A stretch of DNA of 64,000 nucleotides, taken from Nocardioides pocheonensis. Its GTDB lineage: Bacteria; Actinomycetota; Actinomycetes; Propionibacteriales; Nocardioidaceae. A model generated the notes under the pieces. It was not told where the DNA came from, did not search any database, and saw nothing but the letters and a program-made list of their open reading frames with translations. Made by a program: the position numbers and the translations under genes. This document shows positions 17,124 through 25,591 of this stretch, piece after piece. The stretch is taken from assembly GCF_003725535.1 (NCBI RefSeq), contig NZ_RJSF01000003.1:124001-188000 (forward strand). Reading direction: 5' to 3'. How positions within the stretch are numbered: position 1 is the stretch's first letter; each line of letters begins with the position of its first letter.

Positions 17124-18280
17124 GCGGCGACGTCTCGATCATCGGCGCCGGGCTCTCGAAGTTCGGCCGCCAGCCCGGCAGGACCGGTCGCGACCTCGCC
17201 CTCGAGGCGATCGCCGCCGCCCTCGCCGACGCCGGCCTGGCCTGGCCCGACGTGCAGGTCGCGTTCGGCGGCAGCGACGGCTCCGGTCTGGCCGACACCC
17301 TGGTCGCCGACCTCGGGCTCACCGGCATCCCGTTCACCAACGTCAAGAACGGCTGCGCCACCGGCGGCAGCGCGCTCATGTCGGCGATGAACGCGATCCG
17401 CTCCGGCGCCGCCGAGATCGCCCTGGCGGTCGGGTTCGACAAGCACCCCCGCGGCGCCTTCGACCCCCGTCCCGAGGACTGGGGCCTGCCCGCGGCGTAC
17501 GGCGAGGCCGGGCTGATGGTGACCACGCAGTTCTTCGGCATCAAGATCGCCCGCTACCTGCGTGAGCACGGCATCAGCGAGCGCACGCTCGCCCTGGTCG
17601 CCGAGAAGGCCTACCGCAACGGGTCGCTCAACCCGAACGCCTGGCGCCGCGAGCCGATCTCCGCCGACGAGATCGCCGCCGCCGACATGGTCAACGACCC
17701 GCTCACTCGGTTCATGTTCTGCTCGCCCGGCGAGGGCGGAGCCGCGATCGTGCTCGCGAGCGAGTCGGTCGCCGCCGGCAACGGTCGGGCCGTGCGCGTC
17801 CTCGGAGCGGCCACGCGCACCCGTCGCTTCGGCTCGTTCGAGGTCTTCAGCCCCTCGATCCAGGGCAGCGGACGGCCCTCGAGCGTCAGCTCCGACGCCG
17901 CCGCGGCGGCCTTCGCCGCCGCCGGCGTCACGCCCGACGAGGTCGACGTCGCGCAGCTGCAGGACACCGAGAGCGGCGCCGAGATCATGCACCTCGCCGA
18001 GTGCGGGTTCTGCAAGGACGGCGAGCAGGAGGCGATGATCGCCGCCGGCGAGACCGAGATCGGCGGCCGCCTCCCGGTCAACACCGACGGCGGGTGCATC
18101 GCCAACGGCGAGCCGATCGGCGCGTCCGGTCTCCGCCAGGTGCACGAGATCGTCACCCAGCTGCGCGGGGAGGCCGGCGACCGGCAGGTTCGTCGGGGGC
18201 ACAGCGCGGACCCGCGGGTCGGGTTCACCCACGTCTACGGGGCTCCGGGCATCAGCGCGTGCACGGTGCTCGCGGTCTAG
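17120..18280 (+). CDS. Thiolase-fold protein, Ltp2-like aldolase candidate
   Basis: A 386-residue thiolase-superfamily protein. A Cys sits at about 79 in 'VKNGCATGGSAL', where thiolases have their nucleophile. However, the 'GHP' histidine motif reads 'NGEPIGASG' with Glu at about 331, and the C-terminal 'CxG' loop reads 'HVYGAPG' with Tyr at about 373. Loss of the thiolase His and second Cys and gain of Tyr are features of the Ltp2-type steroid side-chain aldolases. These split a 3-hydroxyacyl-CoA by retro-aldol cleavage together with a DUF35 partner, encoded here immediately upstream. A true thiolase is the alternative. ATGA overlap fixes the start. Confidence 0.8.
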   Translation: MSGDVSIIGAGLSKFGRQPGRTGRDLALEAIAAALADAGLAWPDVQVAFGGSDGSGLADTLVADLGLTGIPFTNVKNGCATGGSALMSAMNAIRSGAAEIALAVGFDKHPRGAFDPRPEDWGLPAAYGEAGLMVTTQFFGIKIARYLREHGISERTLALVAEKAYRNGSLNPNAWRREPISADEIAAADMVNDPLTRFMFCSPGEGGAAIVLASESVAAGNGRAVRVLGAATRTRRFGSFEVFSPSIQGSGRPSSVSSDAAAAAFAAAGVTPDEVDVAQLQDTESGAEIMHLAECGFCKDGEQEAMIAAGETEIGGRLPVNTDGGCIANGEPIGASGLRQVHEIVTQLRGEAGDRQVRRGHSADPRVGFTHVYGAPGISACTVLAV

Positions 18281-18287
18281 GAGAGTC

Positions 18288-19502
18288 ATGGACACGCCCA
18301 CGCTCGAGGAGTTCACCGCCGCGGCTCGTGGCTGGCTCGCCACGATGGCCGAGCCGCGGTCCGCCCTCGCGTGGGGTGTCGGCCCCGACTCGTCGGCCGT
18401 CTTCGAGAACTGGACGCCGGTGCAGGAGCGCGCCGAGACCGACCGGATCCGCGCCTACGAGCAGGCCAAGTACGACGCCGGCTGGGGTGCCCTCACCTGG
18501 CCGGAGGAGTACGGCGGCCGCAACCTGCCGATGGCCCATGCGCTCGCCTTCCGCCAGGAGGAGGAGGCGTACGACGTGCCCCGGCGCACCGAGATGTTCT
18601 CGGTGACCCAGCAGCTCGTCGCACCGACCGTCGCCCAGTGGGGCACTCCCGAGCAGCGGGAGCGCTTCGTCGCCGCGATGCTGCGCACCGACCTGATCGC
18701 CTGCCAGCTCTTCTCCGAGACCGAGGCCGGCTCCGACCTCGCGGCCGTGCGCACGCGCGCGGTCCGGGACGGCGACCACTGGGTGCTCGACGGCCACAAG
18801 GTCTGGACCTCCGGAGCGACCGTCGCCGACTACGGCGTCGCGGTGACCCGCACCGACCCGTCCGTGGCCAAGCACGCCGGGCTCACGGTCTTCCTGGTGC
18901 CGATGGACGCACCCGGTGTCGAGGTCAGGCCGATCCGGCAGATGACCGGGGGCAGCTCCTTCAACGAGGTCTACCTCGACGGCGTCGAGATCTCCGACGA
19001 CCTCCGGCTCGGGCCGGTCGGCCAGGGCTGGAAGGTCGCCCTCACGGTCCTGGCGGCCGAGCGCCTGGACTCCGGCAACCTCGGGCTCGCGAACGCCGAC
19101 CGGGCCGTCGAGCTGGCCCGCCACCTCGGCCGCCCGCTGGGCGAGCTCGAGCGTGACCGGGTCGCCGACCTGGTCACCCGCAGCTACGTCCAGCGGCTCA
19201 CCGGGATGCGGGTCGCGGCGGCGGTCGTCTCCGGCCAGGACCCGGGTCCCGAGGCGTCGGTCGGCAAGCTGCTCGCCACCGACACCCTCGCCCGCACCTC
19301 GGAGGTGGCACGCCTCCTGCTCGGCGCCGACCTCGCCGCGGACAGCGGCCGCTGGGGGACCTGGTCGTGGACCGAGCACGTGCTCGGCGCACCGGGCTAC
19401 CGGATCGCCGGTGGCACCGACGAGATCCAGCACAACATCATCGCCGAGCGGGTGCTCGGCCTGCCCCGCGAGCCTCGCCCGGAGACAGGGGCGACGTCAT
19501 GA
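18288..19502 (+). CDS. Acyl-CoA dehydrogenase, FadE-like
   Basis: A 404-residue acyl-CoA dehydrogenase. Visible motifs are 'GALTWPEEYGGRNLPMAHAL', 'CQLFSETEAGSDLAAVRTRA', 'DGHKVWTSGATVADYG' and the C-terminal 'GGTDEIQHNIIAERVLGLP'. The ending is typical of actinobacterial FadE subunits of the alpha2beta2 class. It may pair with the subunit encoded at 11902-13032, although the two are in different operons of the same proposed regulon. It probably oxidises a branched or bulky acyl-CoA. The ATG lies seven bases behind the thiolase stop, and its end overlaps the second kinase gene (ATGA). Confidence 0.88.
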   Translation: MDTPTLEEFTAAARGWLATMAEPRSALAWGVGPDSSAVFENWTPVQERAETDRIRAYEQAKYDAGWGALTWPEEYGGRNLPMAHALAFRQEEEAYDVPRRTEMFSVTQQLVAPTVAQWGTPEQRERFVAAMLRTDLIACQLFSETEAGSDLAAVRTRAVRDGDHWVLDGHKVWTSGATVADYGVAVTRTDPSVAKHAGLTVFLVPMDAPGVEVRPIRQMTGGSSFNEVYLDGVEISDDLRLGPVGQGWKVALTVLAAERLDSGNLGLANADRAVELARHLGRPLGELERDRVADLVTRSYVQRLTGMRVAAAVVSGQDPGPEASVGKLLATDTLARTSEVARLLLGADLAADSGRWGTWSWTEHVLGAPGYRIAGGTDEIQHNIIAERVLGLPREPRPETGATS

Positions 19503-20470
19503 GCCCCGACTTGCTCGAGTCCCACCTGGCCGCGCGCGTCGCGCTGGTGCTGCGGCGCGAGCGTCCGGGTCTCGAGGTCGGCCGGCTGGCCCGGCTCCCC
19601 GGCGGCCACTCGGGCCTGACCTACCGGCTCGAGACCGGCGAAGGGCCGCTGGTCGTGAAGTCGGTCCCCTCGGGCCAGAAGGCGATCGGTCGGCACGACA
19701 TGCTGCGCCAGGCGCGGATGATCGCGGCGCTGGCCCCGACCGGCATGCCGGTGCCCGCCGTCGTCGCGACCGACGACGCGGAGCCGGCCTGGTTCGCGAT
19801 GGAGCTGGTCGCGGGCGAGTCGCTCGAGCCCGTGCTCGACGACCCCGAGGTGCCGCCCGCACTCGCAGCGTCCCGGATGCTGCGTGCAGCCGAGATCCTG
19901 CCGGCCCTGCACGACGTGCCCCTGGACAAGGTCCCGGTCGACGCCGCTCCGCTGTCGCCGCTCGACGAGCTGGGCCGGTGGGCCCGCACGATGGCCGCGG
20001 TGCCGCCCGACCTGGTGCCCGACGCCGAGCGGCTGCACGCCCGGCTCCTGGCGTCGGTCCCGGCCGCGGTCGCGCCGACGCTGGTGCACGGCGACTACCG
20101 GCTCGGCAACCTGCTCTGCCACGGGGCCGAGCCCGCCGCCCTGATCGACTGGGAGATCTGGAGCGTCGGCGACCCCCGGGTCGAGCTCGGGTGGTTCCTG
20201 GTCTTCGCCGACGGGTCCAACTTCCCCGGAGTCGGCCGCGAGGTGCCGGGTCTGCCCAGCGCCGACGAGCTGGTCTCGGCGTACGCCGCGGACGGCCGGG
20301 CGGTCGACGAGCTCGCGTGGTTCGAGGCGCTGGGTCGCTACAAGATGGCCGCGATCATGGGCCACAACCTGCGCCGCCACCTCGAGGGTCGCCACCACGA
20401 CCCGGACCAGGAGCGGCTGCCCGACACGATCCGCCGGCTGATCGAGACCGGTCTGTCGATCGCCCCCTGA
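19499..20470 (+). CDS. APH-like phosphotransferase (second copy)
   Basis: A 323-residue APH-fold kinase, without the repetitive N-terminal extension of the first copy. The catalytic loop 'LVHGDYRLGN' has Asp at about 199 and the metal site is 'LIDWEIWSVGDP'. The N-lobe has 'LPGGHSGLTYRLETGEGPLVV' with the phosphate-binding turn and Lys. It is followed 25 bp later by an ACAD10/11-type dehydrogenase, repeating the kinase-dehydrogenase pairing seen at 13032-15424. I infer phosphorylation of a hydroxyl group on an acyl-CoA. General APH homology alone would not prove this, because the fold also covers antibiotic and choline kinases. Confidence 0.85.
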   Translation: MSPDLLESHLAARVALVLRRERPGLEVGRLARLPGGHSGLTYRLETGEGPLVVKSVPSGQKAIGRHDMLRQARMIAALAPTGMPVPAVVATDDAEPAWFAMELVAGESLEPVLDDPEVPPALAASRMLRAAEILPALHDVPLDKVPVDAAPLSPLDELGRWARTMAAVPPDLVPDAERLHARLLASVPAAVAPTLVHGDYRLGNLLCHGAEPAALIDWEIWSVGDPRVELGWFLVFADGSNFPGVGREVPGLPSADELVSAYAADGRAVDELAWFEALGRYKMAAIMGHNLRRHLEGRHHDPDQERLPDTIRRLIETGLSIAP

Positions 20471-20495
20471 ACTCACCACCATCGAGAGGACTGCC

Positions 20496-21737
20496 GTGGA
20501 CTTCGAGCTCACCGCCCGGACGCGCGACCTGCTGGACCGGCTGCAGGTGTTCATGGACGACCACGTGTACCCCGCCGAGACGGTGTACGACGCGCAGGTC
20601 GCCGCGGCCGCGAACCGCCACGAGCAGCCGCAGGTGATGCGCGACCTGCAGGCGAAGGCGCGCGAGCTCGGCCTCTGGAACCTCTTCATGACCCACGGCT
20701 CCTGGGGCGCGGGCCTGACCAACCTCGAGTACGCGCCGCTCATGGAGCTCGCCGGCCGGTCGATCATCGGCCCCGAGGCACTGAACTGCTCGGCACCCGA
20801 CACCGGCAACATGGAGATCCTCGCCATGTACGGCACGCCCGAGCAGCAGGAGCAGTGGCTGCGACCGCTGCTGGACTGCGAGATCCGCTCGGCGTTCGCG
20901 ATGACCGAGCCCGCGGTCGCGAGCTCCGACGCCCGCAACATCACCGCGACGATCCGGCGCGACGGCGACGACTACGTGCTCAACGGCCGCAAGTGGTACA
21001 CCTCCGGGATCCTCGACCCGGACTGCAAGCTCGTCATCTTCATGGGCAAGTCCGATCCCTCGGCCTCGACGTACCGGCAGCAGAGCATGATCCTGGTGCC
21101 GGCCGACGCTCCCGGTGTCGAGGTGCTCCGGGACCTGACCATGTTCGGCTACGAGGACCGGCTCGGCCACGGTGAGGTGCAGTTCACCGACGTCCGGGTG
21201 CCGGCGTCGAACATGCTCGGCGCGGAGGGCGACGGTTTCGCGATCGCCCAGGGCCGCCTCGGTCCGGGCCGGATGCACTACGCCATGCGGGCGATCGGAT
21301 TCGCCGAGCGGGCGCTGTCGATGATGTGCCGTCGGGCGGTCGACCGCGAGGCCTTCGGCGGCCCGCTCGCCGACCAGGGCGTCGTGCGCGAGTGGATCGC
21401 CCGCAGCCGCGTCGAGATCGACCAGGCGCGGCTGCTCACGCTCAAGGCCGCCTGGCTGATGGACACCCAGGGCAACGCCGCGGCGCGCTCCGAGGTGGCG
21501 GCGATCAAGGTGGTCGCGATGGAGGTGGCGCACAAGGTCGTCGACCGCGCGGTGCAGACGTACGGCGCCGCCGGGGTCAGCGAGGACACCGTGCTGGCGC
21601 GCCTGTTCGCGATCACCCGTGCGCTGCAGATCGCCGACGGCCCCAACGAGGTGCACCTGCGCACGATCGGCAATCTCGAGCTGGCCGGCTACCGCAAGCC
21701 GGCGGACGCCGCCACCTATCAGGGTGGCCGAGCATGA
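20496..21737 (+). CDS. Acyl-CoA dehydrogenase, ACAD10/11-like (second copy)
   Basis: A 413-residue acyl-CoA dehydrogenase. It shows 'NMEILAMYGTPEQQEQWLRPLL', 'SAFAMTEPAVASSDARNI', 'GRKWYTSGILDPDCKLVIF' and the ending 'ALQIADGPNEVHLRTIGNLEL'. The 'ADGPxEVHL' motif is nearly that of human ACAD11, whose partner kinase domain phosphorylates 4-hydroxyacyl-CoA. It directly follows the second APH-like kinase. The GTG start at 20496 has GAGAGGA upstream. The stop overlaps the next SDR (ATGA). With the first pair it gives the island two copies of the same module, probably for different chain lengths or stereochemistry. Confidence 0.89.
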   Translation: MDFELTARTRDLLDRLQVFMDDHVYPAETVYDAQVAAAANRHEQPQVMRDLQAKARELGLWNLFMTHGSWGAGLTNLEYAPLMELAGRSIIGPEALNCSAPDTGNMEILAMYGTPEQQEQWLRPLLDCEIRSAFAMTEPAVASSDARNITATIRRDGDDYVLNGRKWYTSGILDPDCKLVIFMGKSDPSASTYRQQSMILVPADAPGVEVLRDLTMFGYEDRLGHGEVQFTDVRVPASNMLGAEGDGFAIAQGRLGPGRMHYAMRAIGFAERALSMMCRRAVDREAFGGPLADQGVVREWIARSRVEIDQARLLTLKAAWLMDTQGNAAARSEVAAIKVVAMEVAHKVVDRAVQTYGAAGVSEDTVLARLFAITRALQIADGPNEVHLRTIGNLELAGYRKPADAATYQGGRA

Positions 21738-22486
21738 CCCGGCTCGACGGCAAGGTCGCACTGGTCACGGGGGCGACCCGGGGCCTGGGCTTCGCGATCG
21801 CCCAGGGCCTCGCCGAGGCCGGCGCCACGGTCGTCGTCTCCAGCCGCAAGGAGGACGCCTGCCGCACGGCGGCCGAGGCGGTCACCAAGGCCACCGGCGT
21901 CGCGGCCGTGCCGCTCGCCCTGCACGTCGGGCAGTGGGACGCGATCGAGCCGGCGGTCGACCGGATCCACCGCGAGCTGGGCGGCCTGGACGTGCTGGTC
22001 AACAACGCCGGCATCGCGCCGCTCTCGCCGACGCTCGAGGGCGTCTCCGAGGCGCTGTTCGACAAGACCATGGAGGTCAACCTCAAGGGCCCGTTCCGGC
22101 TGATGGCCGTCGTCGGTGCCCGGATGGCCGCGGCCGGCGGCGGCTCGATCGTGAACATCTCCAGCATCGGCGCGGTGCGGCCGAGCCCGCCCGAGGCGAT
22201 GTACGCCGCGTCGAAGAGCGGCCTGAATGCACTGACGATGGCGTTCGCCCAGGAGTACGCACCGCACGTGCGCGTGAACTGCGTGATGCCCGGCGCGTTC
22301 GCCACCGACATGGCCGAGGCCTGGGACGAGGACTTCGTCGGCAAGGTGGTCGACCGGCTTCCGGCCGGTCGCCTGGGCCGCCCCGACGAGGTGGTCGGCA
22401 TGGTGCTGCACCTCGCCGGCGACTCCGCGGGCTACACGACCGGGGCGGTCATCCCCGTCGACGGCGGCCGGACCGCGGTCTACTGA
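21734..22486 (+). CDS. SDR family oxidoreductase
   Basis: A 250-residue classical SDR. It has 'TGATRGLG' for cofactor, 'NNAGIAP', 'NISSIGAV' with the catalytic Ser and 'YAASKSG' with Tyr/Lys. The C-terminus is 'TTGAVIPVDGGRTAVY'. An Arg in 'SSRKEDA' after the second strand suggests NADP preference. It is likely a hydroxyacyl-CoA or ketoacyl-CoA dehydrogenase of the pathway, or the equivalent of LvaD, which reduces a 4-keto acyl-CoA. ATGA overlap with the upstream dehydrogenase fixes the start. Confidence 0.88.
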   Translation: MTRLDGKVALVTGATRGLGFAIAQGLAEAGATVVVSSRKEDACRTAAEAVTKATGVAAVPLALHVGQWDAIEPAVDRIHRELGGLDVLVNNAGIAPLSPTLEGVSEALFDKTMEVNLKGPFRLMAVVGARMAAAGGGSIVNISSIGAVRPSPPEAMYAASKSGLNALTMAFAQEYAPHVRVNCVMPGAFATDMAEAWDEDFVGKVVDRLPAGRLGRPDEVVGMVLHLAGDSAGYTTGAVIPVDGGRTAVY

Positions 22487-22499
22487 AACGGAGCCCGAG

Positions 22500-23294
22500 A
22501 TGACCCACCATCCCCACGTGCACGAGCTGTTCGACCTCGACGGCAGGGTCGCGATCGTCACCGGCGCGTCCTCCGGGCTCGGCGAGAGCTTCGCCCGCGT
22601 GCTGGTCTCCGCCGGCGCGACCGTCGTGGCGGCGGCCCGCCGGCTCGACCGCCTCGAGGTGCTCGCCAAGGAGCTCGACGGCACGACGGCGGGCCAGGGC
22701 CGGGTCGTGCCGGTGCGGTGCGACGTGACCAGCGAGCAGGACCGCTCCGACCTGGTCGAGCTCGCCCGCGCGATCACGGGGCAGATCGACGTGCTGGTCA
22801 ACAACGCCGGCATGCCCGGCGTACCGCACGCCGAGGAGGAGACCGTCGAGGGCTTTGCGGCGCTGCTCGACCTCAACCTGGCCTCCGGCTTCCACCTCGC
22901 GGCCCGCGTGGCGGCCACCGTGGAAGAGGGGCAGGCGCTCTCGATCATCAACATCTCCTCGGTGATCGGGCTGGTCTCGACCGCCCCGATCGGCGGGGCC
23001 AGCTACGCCGCGTCGAAGTCGGGGGTCATGGGCCTCACCCGCGAGCTCGCCGGGCAGTGGGGGCGCCGCGGGATCCGCGTCAACGCGATCGTGCCGGGCT
23101 GGTTCGACACCGAGATGACCGACGGCCTGTTCACCAACGACAAGTCGGCCGGCTGGGTGCGCCGCAACACCATGCTCGGCCGCGGCGGCGCCGAGGGTGA
23201 GGTCGACGGAGCCCTCCTCTTCCTCGCCTCGCCCGCGTCGAGCTACGTGACCGGCCACGCGCTCGTGGTCGACGGGGGCTGGATCGCCCGGTGA
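22500..23294 (+). CDS. SDR family oxidoreductase
   Basis: A 264-residue classical SDR starting with an unusual His-rich leader 'MTHHPHVHELFDLDG'. It contains 'TGASSGLG', 'NNAGMPG', 'NISSVIG', 'YAASKSG' and the ending 'VTGHALVVDGGWIAR'. 'AARRLDRLEVLAKEL' indicates an NADP-type second strand. It lies 13 bp behind the previous SDR, and the two are only moderately alike, so they probably act on different intermediates. A GGAG lies about seven bases before the ATG. Confidence 0.88.
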   Translation: MTHHPHVHELFDLDGRVAIVTGASSGLGESFARVLVSAGATVVAAARRLDRLEVLAKELDGTTAGQGRVVPVRCDVTSEQDRSDLVELARAITGQIDVLVNNAGMPGVPHAEEETVEGFAALLDLNLASGFHLAARVAATVEEGQALSIINISSVIGLVSTAPIGGASYAASKSGVMGLTRELAGQWGRRGIRVNAIVPGWFDTEMTDGLFTNDKSAGWVRRNTMLGRGGAEGEVDGALLFLASPASSYVTGHALVVDGGWIAR

Positions 23295-23369
23295 GCGCGC
23301 ACCGCCCAGCGGCCGGACCCCTGTCCGTGGTCCCACCGGATCGTCGACACTGAAACCCAGGAGGACACA

Positions 23370-24863
23370 ATGCAGACACTCGCGCGGGAGTTCGCCGAGC
23401 GCGCGGAGCGGGCACCCGGTGACGTGGCCGTCATCGACGCGCTCGGTGAGCACACCGTCGCCGAGGTGATGCAGGCCGCGCGCGACCTGGCCGTCGCCCT
23501 CGAGGAGTCGCTGGGCGGCTCCCCGACCGTGCTCGTCCAGGCCGACAACACGTGGCGGACGCTCGCGACGGCGCTCGCGGTCGGGCTGCGCGGAGGCATG
23601 GTGGCGGTGTTCAGCAGCCACGCGGTCGCCAGCGAGTTCGCGCTGGCGATGGAGGACGTCGAGCCGGACGCCGTGATCGCCTCCGCAGGGGCTCTCGACC
23701 ACTGGGCCGTGCCGCTCGAGGCGTTCCCGGACAAGCGGACCGTCCTCGACGGCTGGACCCTCCTGACCACCGGCCGGCCCGCCAGCGACGTGGCGCGCTG
23801 GCGCGGCGGCGTCGCCGTCGCGATGACCTCGGGCTCGACCGGTCGTCCCAAGAGCGTCGTGCAGTCCGAGGAGTCCCTCCGGTACGCCGGCCGCGCGACG
23901 ATCGACGCGATCGGCCTCGAGCCGGGCGACGCGGTGGGCGCGTTCGTGCCGCTGTCGTCGGTCGCGGCGTACTGCTTCGGGATGTACCTCCCGGCGATGC
24001 TCGGCTCCCCGATGGTCTCGATCGCGTCGTGGAACCCGGACGACGCGCTCGAGGCGATGGCGCAGCACGACGTGCGCTGGACGATGCTGGTGCCGACCAT
24101 GGCCCTGCAGCTGTCGGTGCGACCGTCCGGTGCGGGCAAGCTCTCCGGCCTGCGGGCGATGACCGTCGGCGGCGGGCCGATGGACGCCGGCGCCCTCGAG
24201 CGCGCCGAGCAGTTCCTGGGCACGAGGTTCATCCGCGTCTTCGGCATGTCGGAGTGCCTCGGCCACACCACCACCAGTCCCGGTGAGGACGCCGCCACCC
24301 GGCTGGGCTGCGACGGCCGCCCCTTCCCGGGCACCGAGGTGCGGGCCGTCGGCGACGGCGGCCGGACGCTGCCGCCGGGGGAGGTCGGTGCCGCCCAGGT
24401 CCGGGGACCGAGCATGTTCGTCGGCTATGCGCGACGGGGCGAGCCGCAGCCGCCGGAGCTGACGGCCGACGGGTTCCTGCCGACCGGCGACCTCGTCCGG
24501 CTCAACCCGGACGGCACGATCACGATCCTGGGCCGCGAGAAGCAGATCATCATCCGGGGCGGCCGCAACATCGACATCAACGAGGTCGAGGCGGCGGTGG
24601 CCCGGGTGCCCGGTGTCGCCCAGGTCTGCGTCGTACCCGTGCCCGACGAGATGCTCGGCGAGCGCGTCGCCGCGCTGGTGGTCAGCAGCGGCACCGACCT
24701 CGGTCTGGCCGACGTCACCGGCAACCTCGAGGCCGCGGGCTTCCCGAAGCAGAAGTGGCCGGAGTTCGTGTTCAGCGTGCCCGACCTGCCGCAGAACCGT
24801 GTGGGCAAGCTGTCCCGCCCGGACGCCGTCCGGATCGCCGCCGAGCTGGCCGCCTCCGAGTGA
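23370..24863 (+). CDS. Acyl-CoA synthetase (class I adenylate-forming)
   Basis: A 497-residue AMP-forming ligase that would activate a carboxylic acid to its CoA ester, the entry step of the island. It carries the P-loop 'MTSGSTGRPKSV', 'RVFGMSECLGHTT', 'GFLPTGDLVRLNPDGTITI', 'REKQIIIRGGRNIDINEVE' and the C-terminal Lys in 'NRVGKLSR'. Similarity of layout is to cyclohexanecarboxylate-CoA or medium-chain acyl-CoA ligases. AGGAGG at 23359-23364 precedes the ATG by five bases. It is the last gene of the operon from 15982, after a 75-bp gap. The N-terminal domain is short for the family, so the substrate class is open. Confidence 0.9.
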   Translation: MQTLAREFAERAERAPGDVAVIDALGEHTVAEVMQAARDLAVALEESLGGSPTVLVQADNTWRTLATALAVGLRGGMVAVFSSHAVASEFALAMEDVEPDAVIASAGALDHWAVPLEAFPDKRTVLDGWTLLTTGRPASDVARWRGGVAVAMTSGSTGRPKSVVQSEESLRYAGRATIDAIGLEPGDAVGAFVPLSSVAAYCFGMYLPAMLGSPMVSIASWNPDDALEAMAQHDVRWTMLVPTMALQLSVRPSGAGKLSGLRAMTVGGGPMDAGALERAEQFLGTRFIRVFGMSECLGHTTTSPGEDAATRLGCDGRPFPGTEVRAVGDGGRTLPPGEVGAAQVRGPSMFVGYARRGEPQPPELTADGFLPTGDLVRLNPDGTITILGREKQIIIRGGRNIDINEVEAAVARVPGVAQVCVVPVPDEMLGERVAALVVSSGTDLGLADVTGNLEAAGFPKQKWPEFVFSVPDLPQNRVGKLSRPDAVRIAAELAASE

Positions 24864-24865
24864 CC

Positions 24866-24878
24866 TGAACTCATCTCA
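24866..24878. promoter_or_regulatory. TGAA-N5-TTCA-type operator before the TetR gene
   Basis: TGAACTCATCTCA begins two bases after the CoA ligase stop and lies 55 bp before the TetR ATG. On the other strand it reads TGAG-ATGAG-TTCA, one mismatch from the consensus. It implies that the TetR regulates its own gene. A possible -10-like TAGCAT follows at 24885-24890. Confidence 0.52.
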
Positions 24879-24932
24879 TTTTGCTAGCATGGCGGAGCGA
24901 GCTTCCACCAGACATCGAACGGGGTGCGACTC

Positions 24933-25556
24933 ATGGTGCAGACGCTGTTGCCGGAGACCGAAGGTCCGCGCTCCAAGCGCGCCCTGATCCTCGCGGCCGC
25001 GATCGAGAGCTTCGGCAAGGACGGCTACGAGCACACCAAGTGGGCCAAGATCGCCGACGAGGTGGGGATCGGTCAGACCGCGCTCTACCACTACTTCGAG
25101 TCCAAGGCGCACTGCCTGCTCACGATCATGAGCCTGGAGCTCTCCCGCTCCCTGGAGCGCTTCCGCGAGGTCACGGCCGACGTGACCCCGGCCGACAAGG
25201 CCCTCGAGGCGGCCATCGCGGCGGCGTACGACGTGACGCCGCGCGAGGTGCTCCAGATGCGCATCCTGCAGAGCCACATGGACCTCCTGGCCACGCCCCG
25301 CCCCTCCGAGCGGGAGGAGGCCGAGCGCCAGCGGGCCCGCGGCCTGGTGCGCGAGATCGAGCAGGAGTGGACGGGGCTGCTGGCCCGGGGCATGAAGGCC
25401 AAGGACTTCCCCAAGCGCGACCCGCACGCGATGGCCACCCTCGTGCTGGCCCTGGTGGTCAGCGTCTGGCGCTGGTACCGCCCGGGCGGACCGATGACGC
25501 TCGATGACGTGCGCGAGCTGATCTCGGGCGCGTGCCTGCGGCTCGTCGGCCCCTGA
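24933..25556 (+). CDS. TetR family regulator of the acyl-CoA island (proposed)
   Basis: A 207-residue TetR protein. The DNA-binding domain reads 'ALILAAAIESFGKDGYEHTKW' then 'EVGIGQTALYHYFESKAHCL', and the C-terminal domain is long and helical, as in TetR proteins that sense acyl-CoA (KstR and FadR-like). It stands after the CoA ligase and is preceded by a TGAA-N5-TTCA element shared with the three other promoters of the island, so it is the best candidate for their repressor. GTG 24924 is an alternative start three codons upstream. The ligand is probably an acyl-CoA intermediate; this is inference. Confidence 0.87.
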   Translation: MVQTLLPETEGPRSKRALILAAAIESFGKDGYEHTKWAKIADEVGIGQTALYHYFESKAHCLLTIMSLELSRSLERFREVTADVTPADKALEAAIAAAYDVTPREVLQMRILQSHMDLLATPRPSEREEAERQRARGLVREIEQEWTGLLARGMKAKDFPKRDPHAMATLVLALVVSVWRWYRPGGPMTLDDVRELISGACLRLVGP

Positions 25557-25591
25557 TCGTTCCGCTGCTCGTGTCCTGTGCCACGTGCGTG

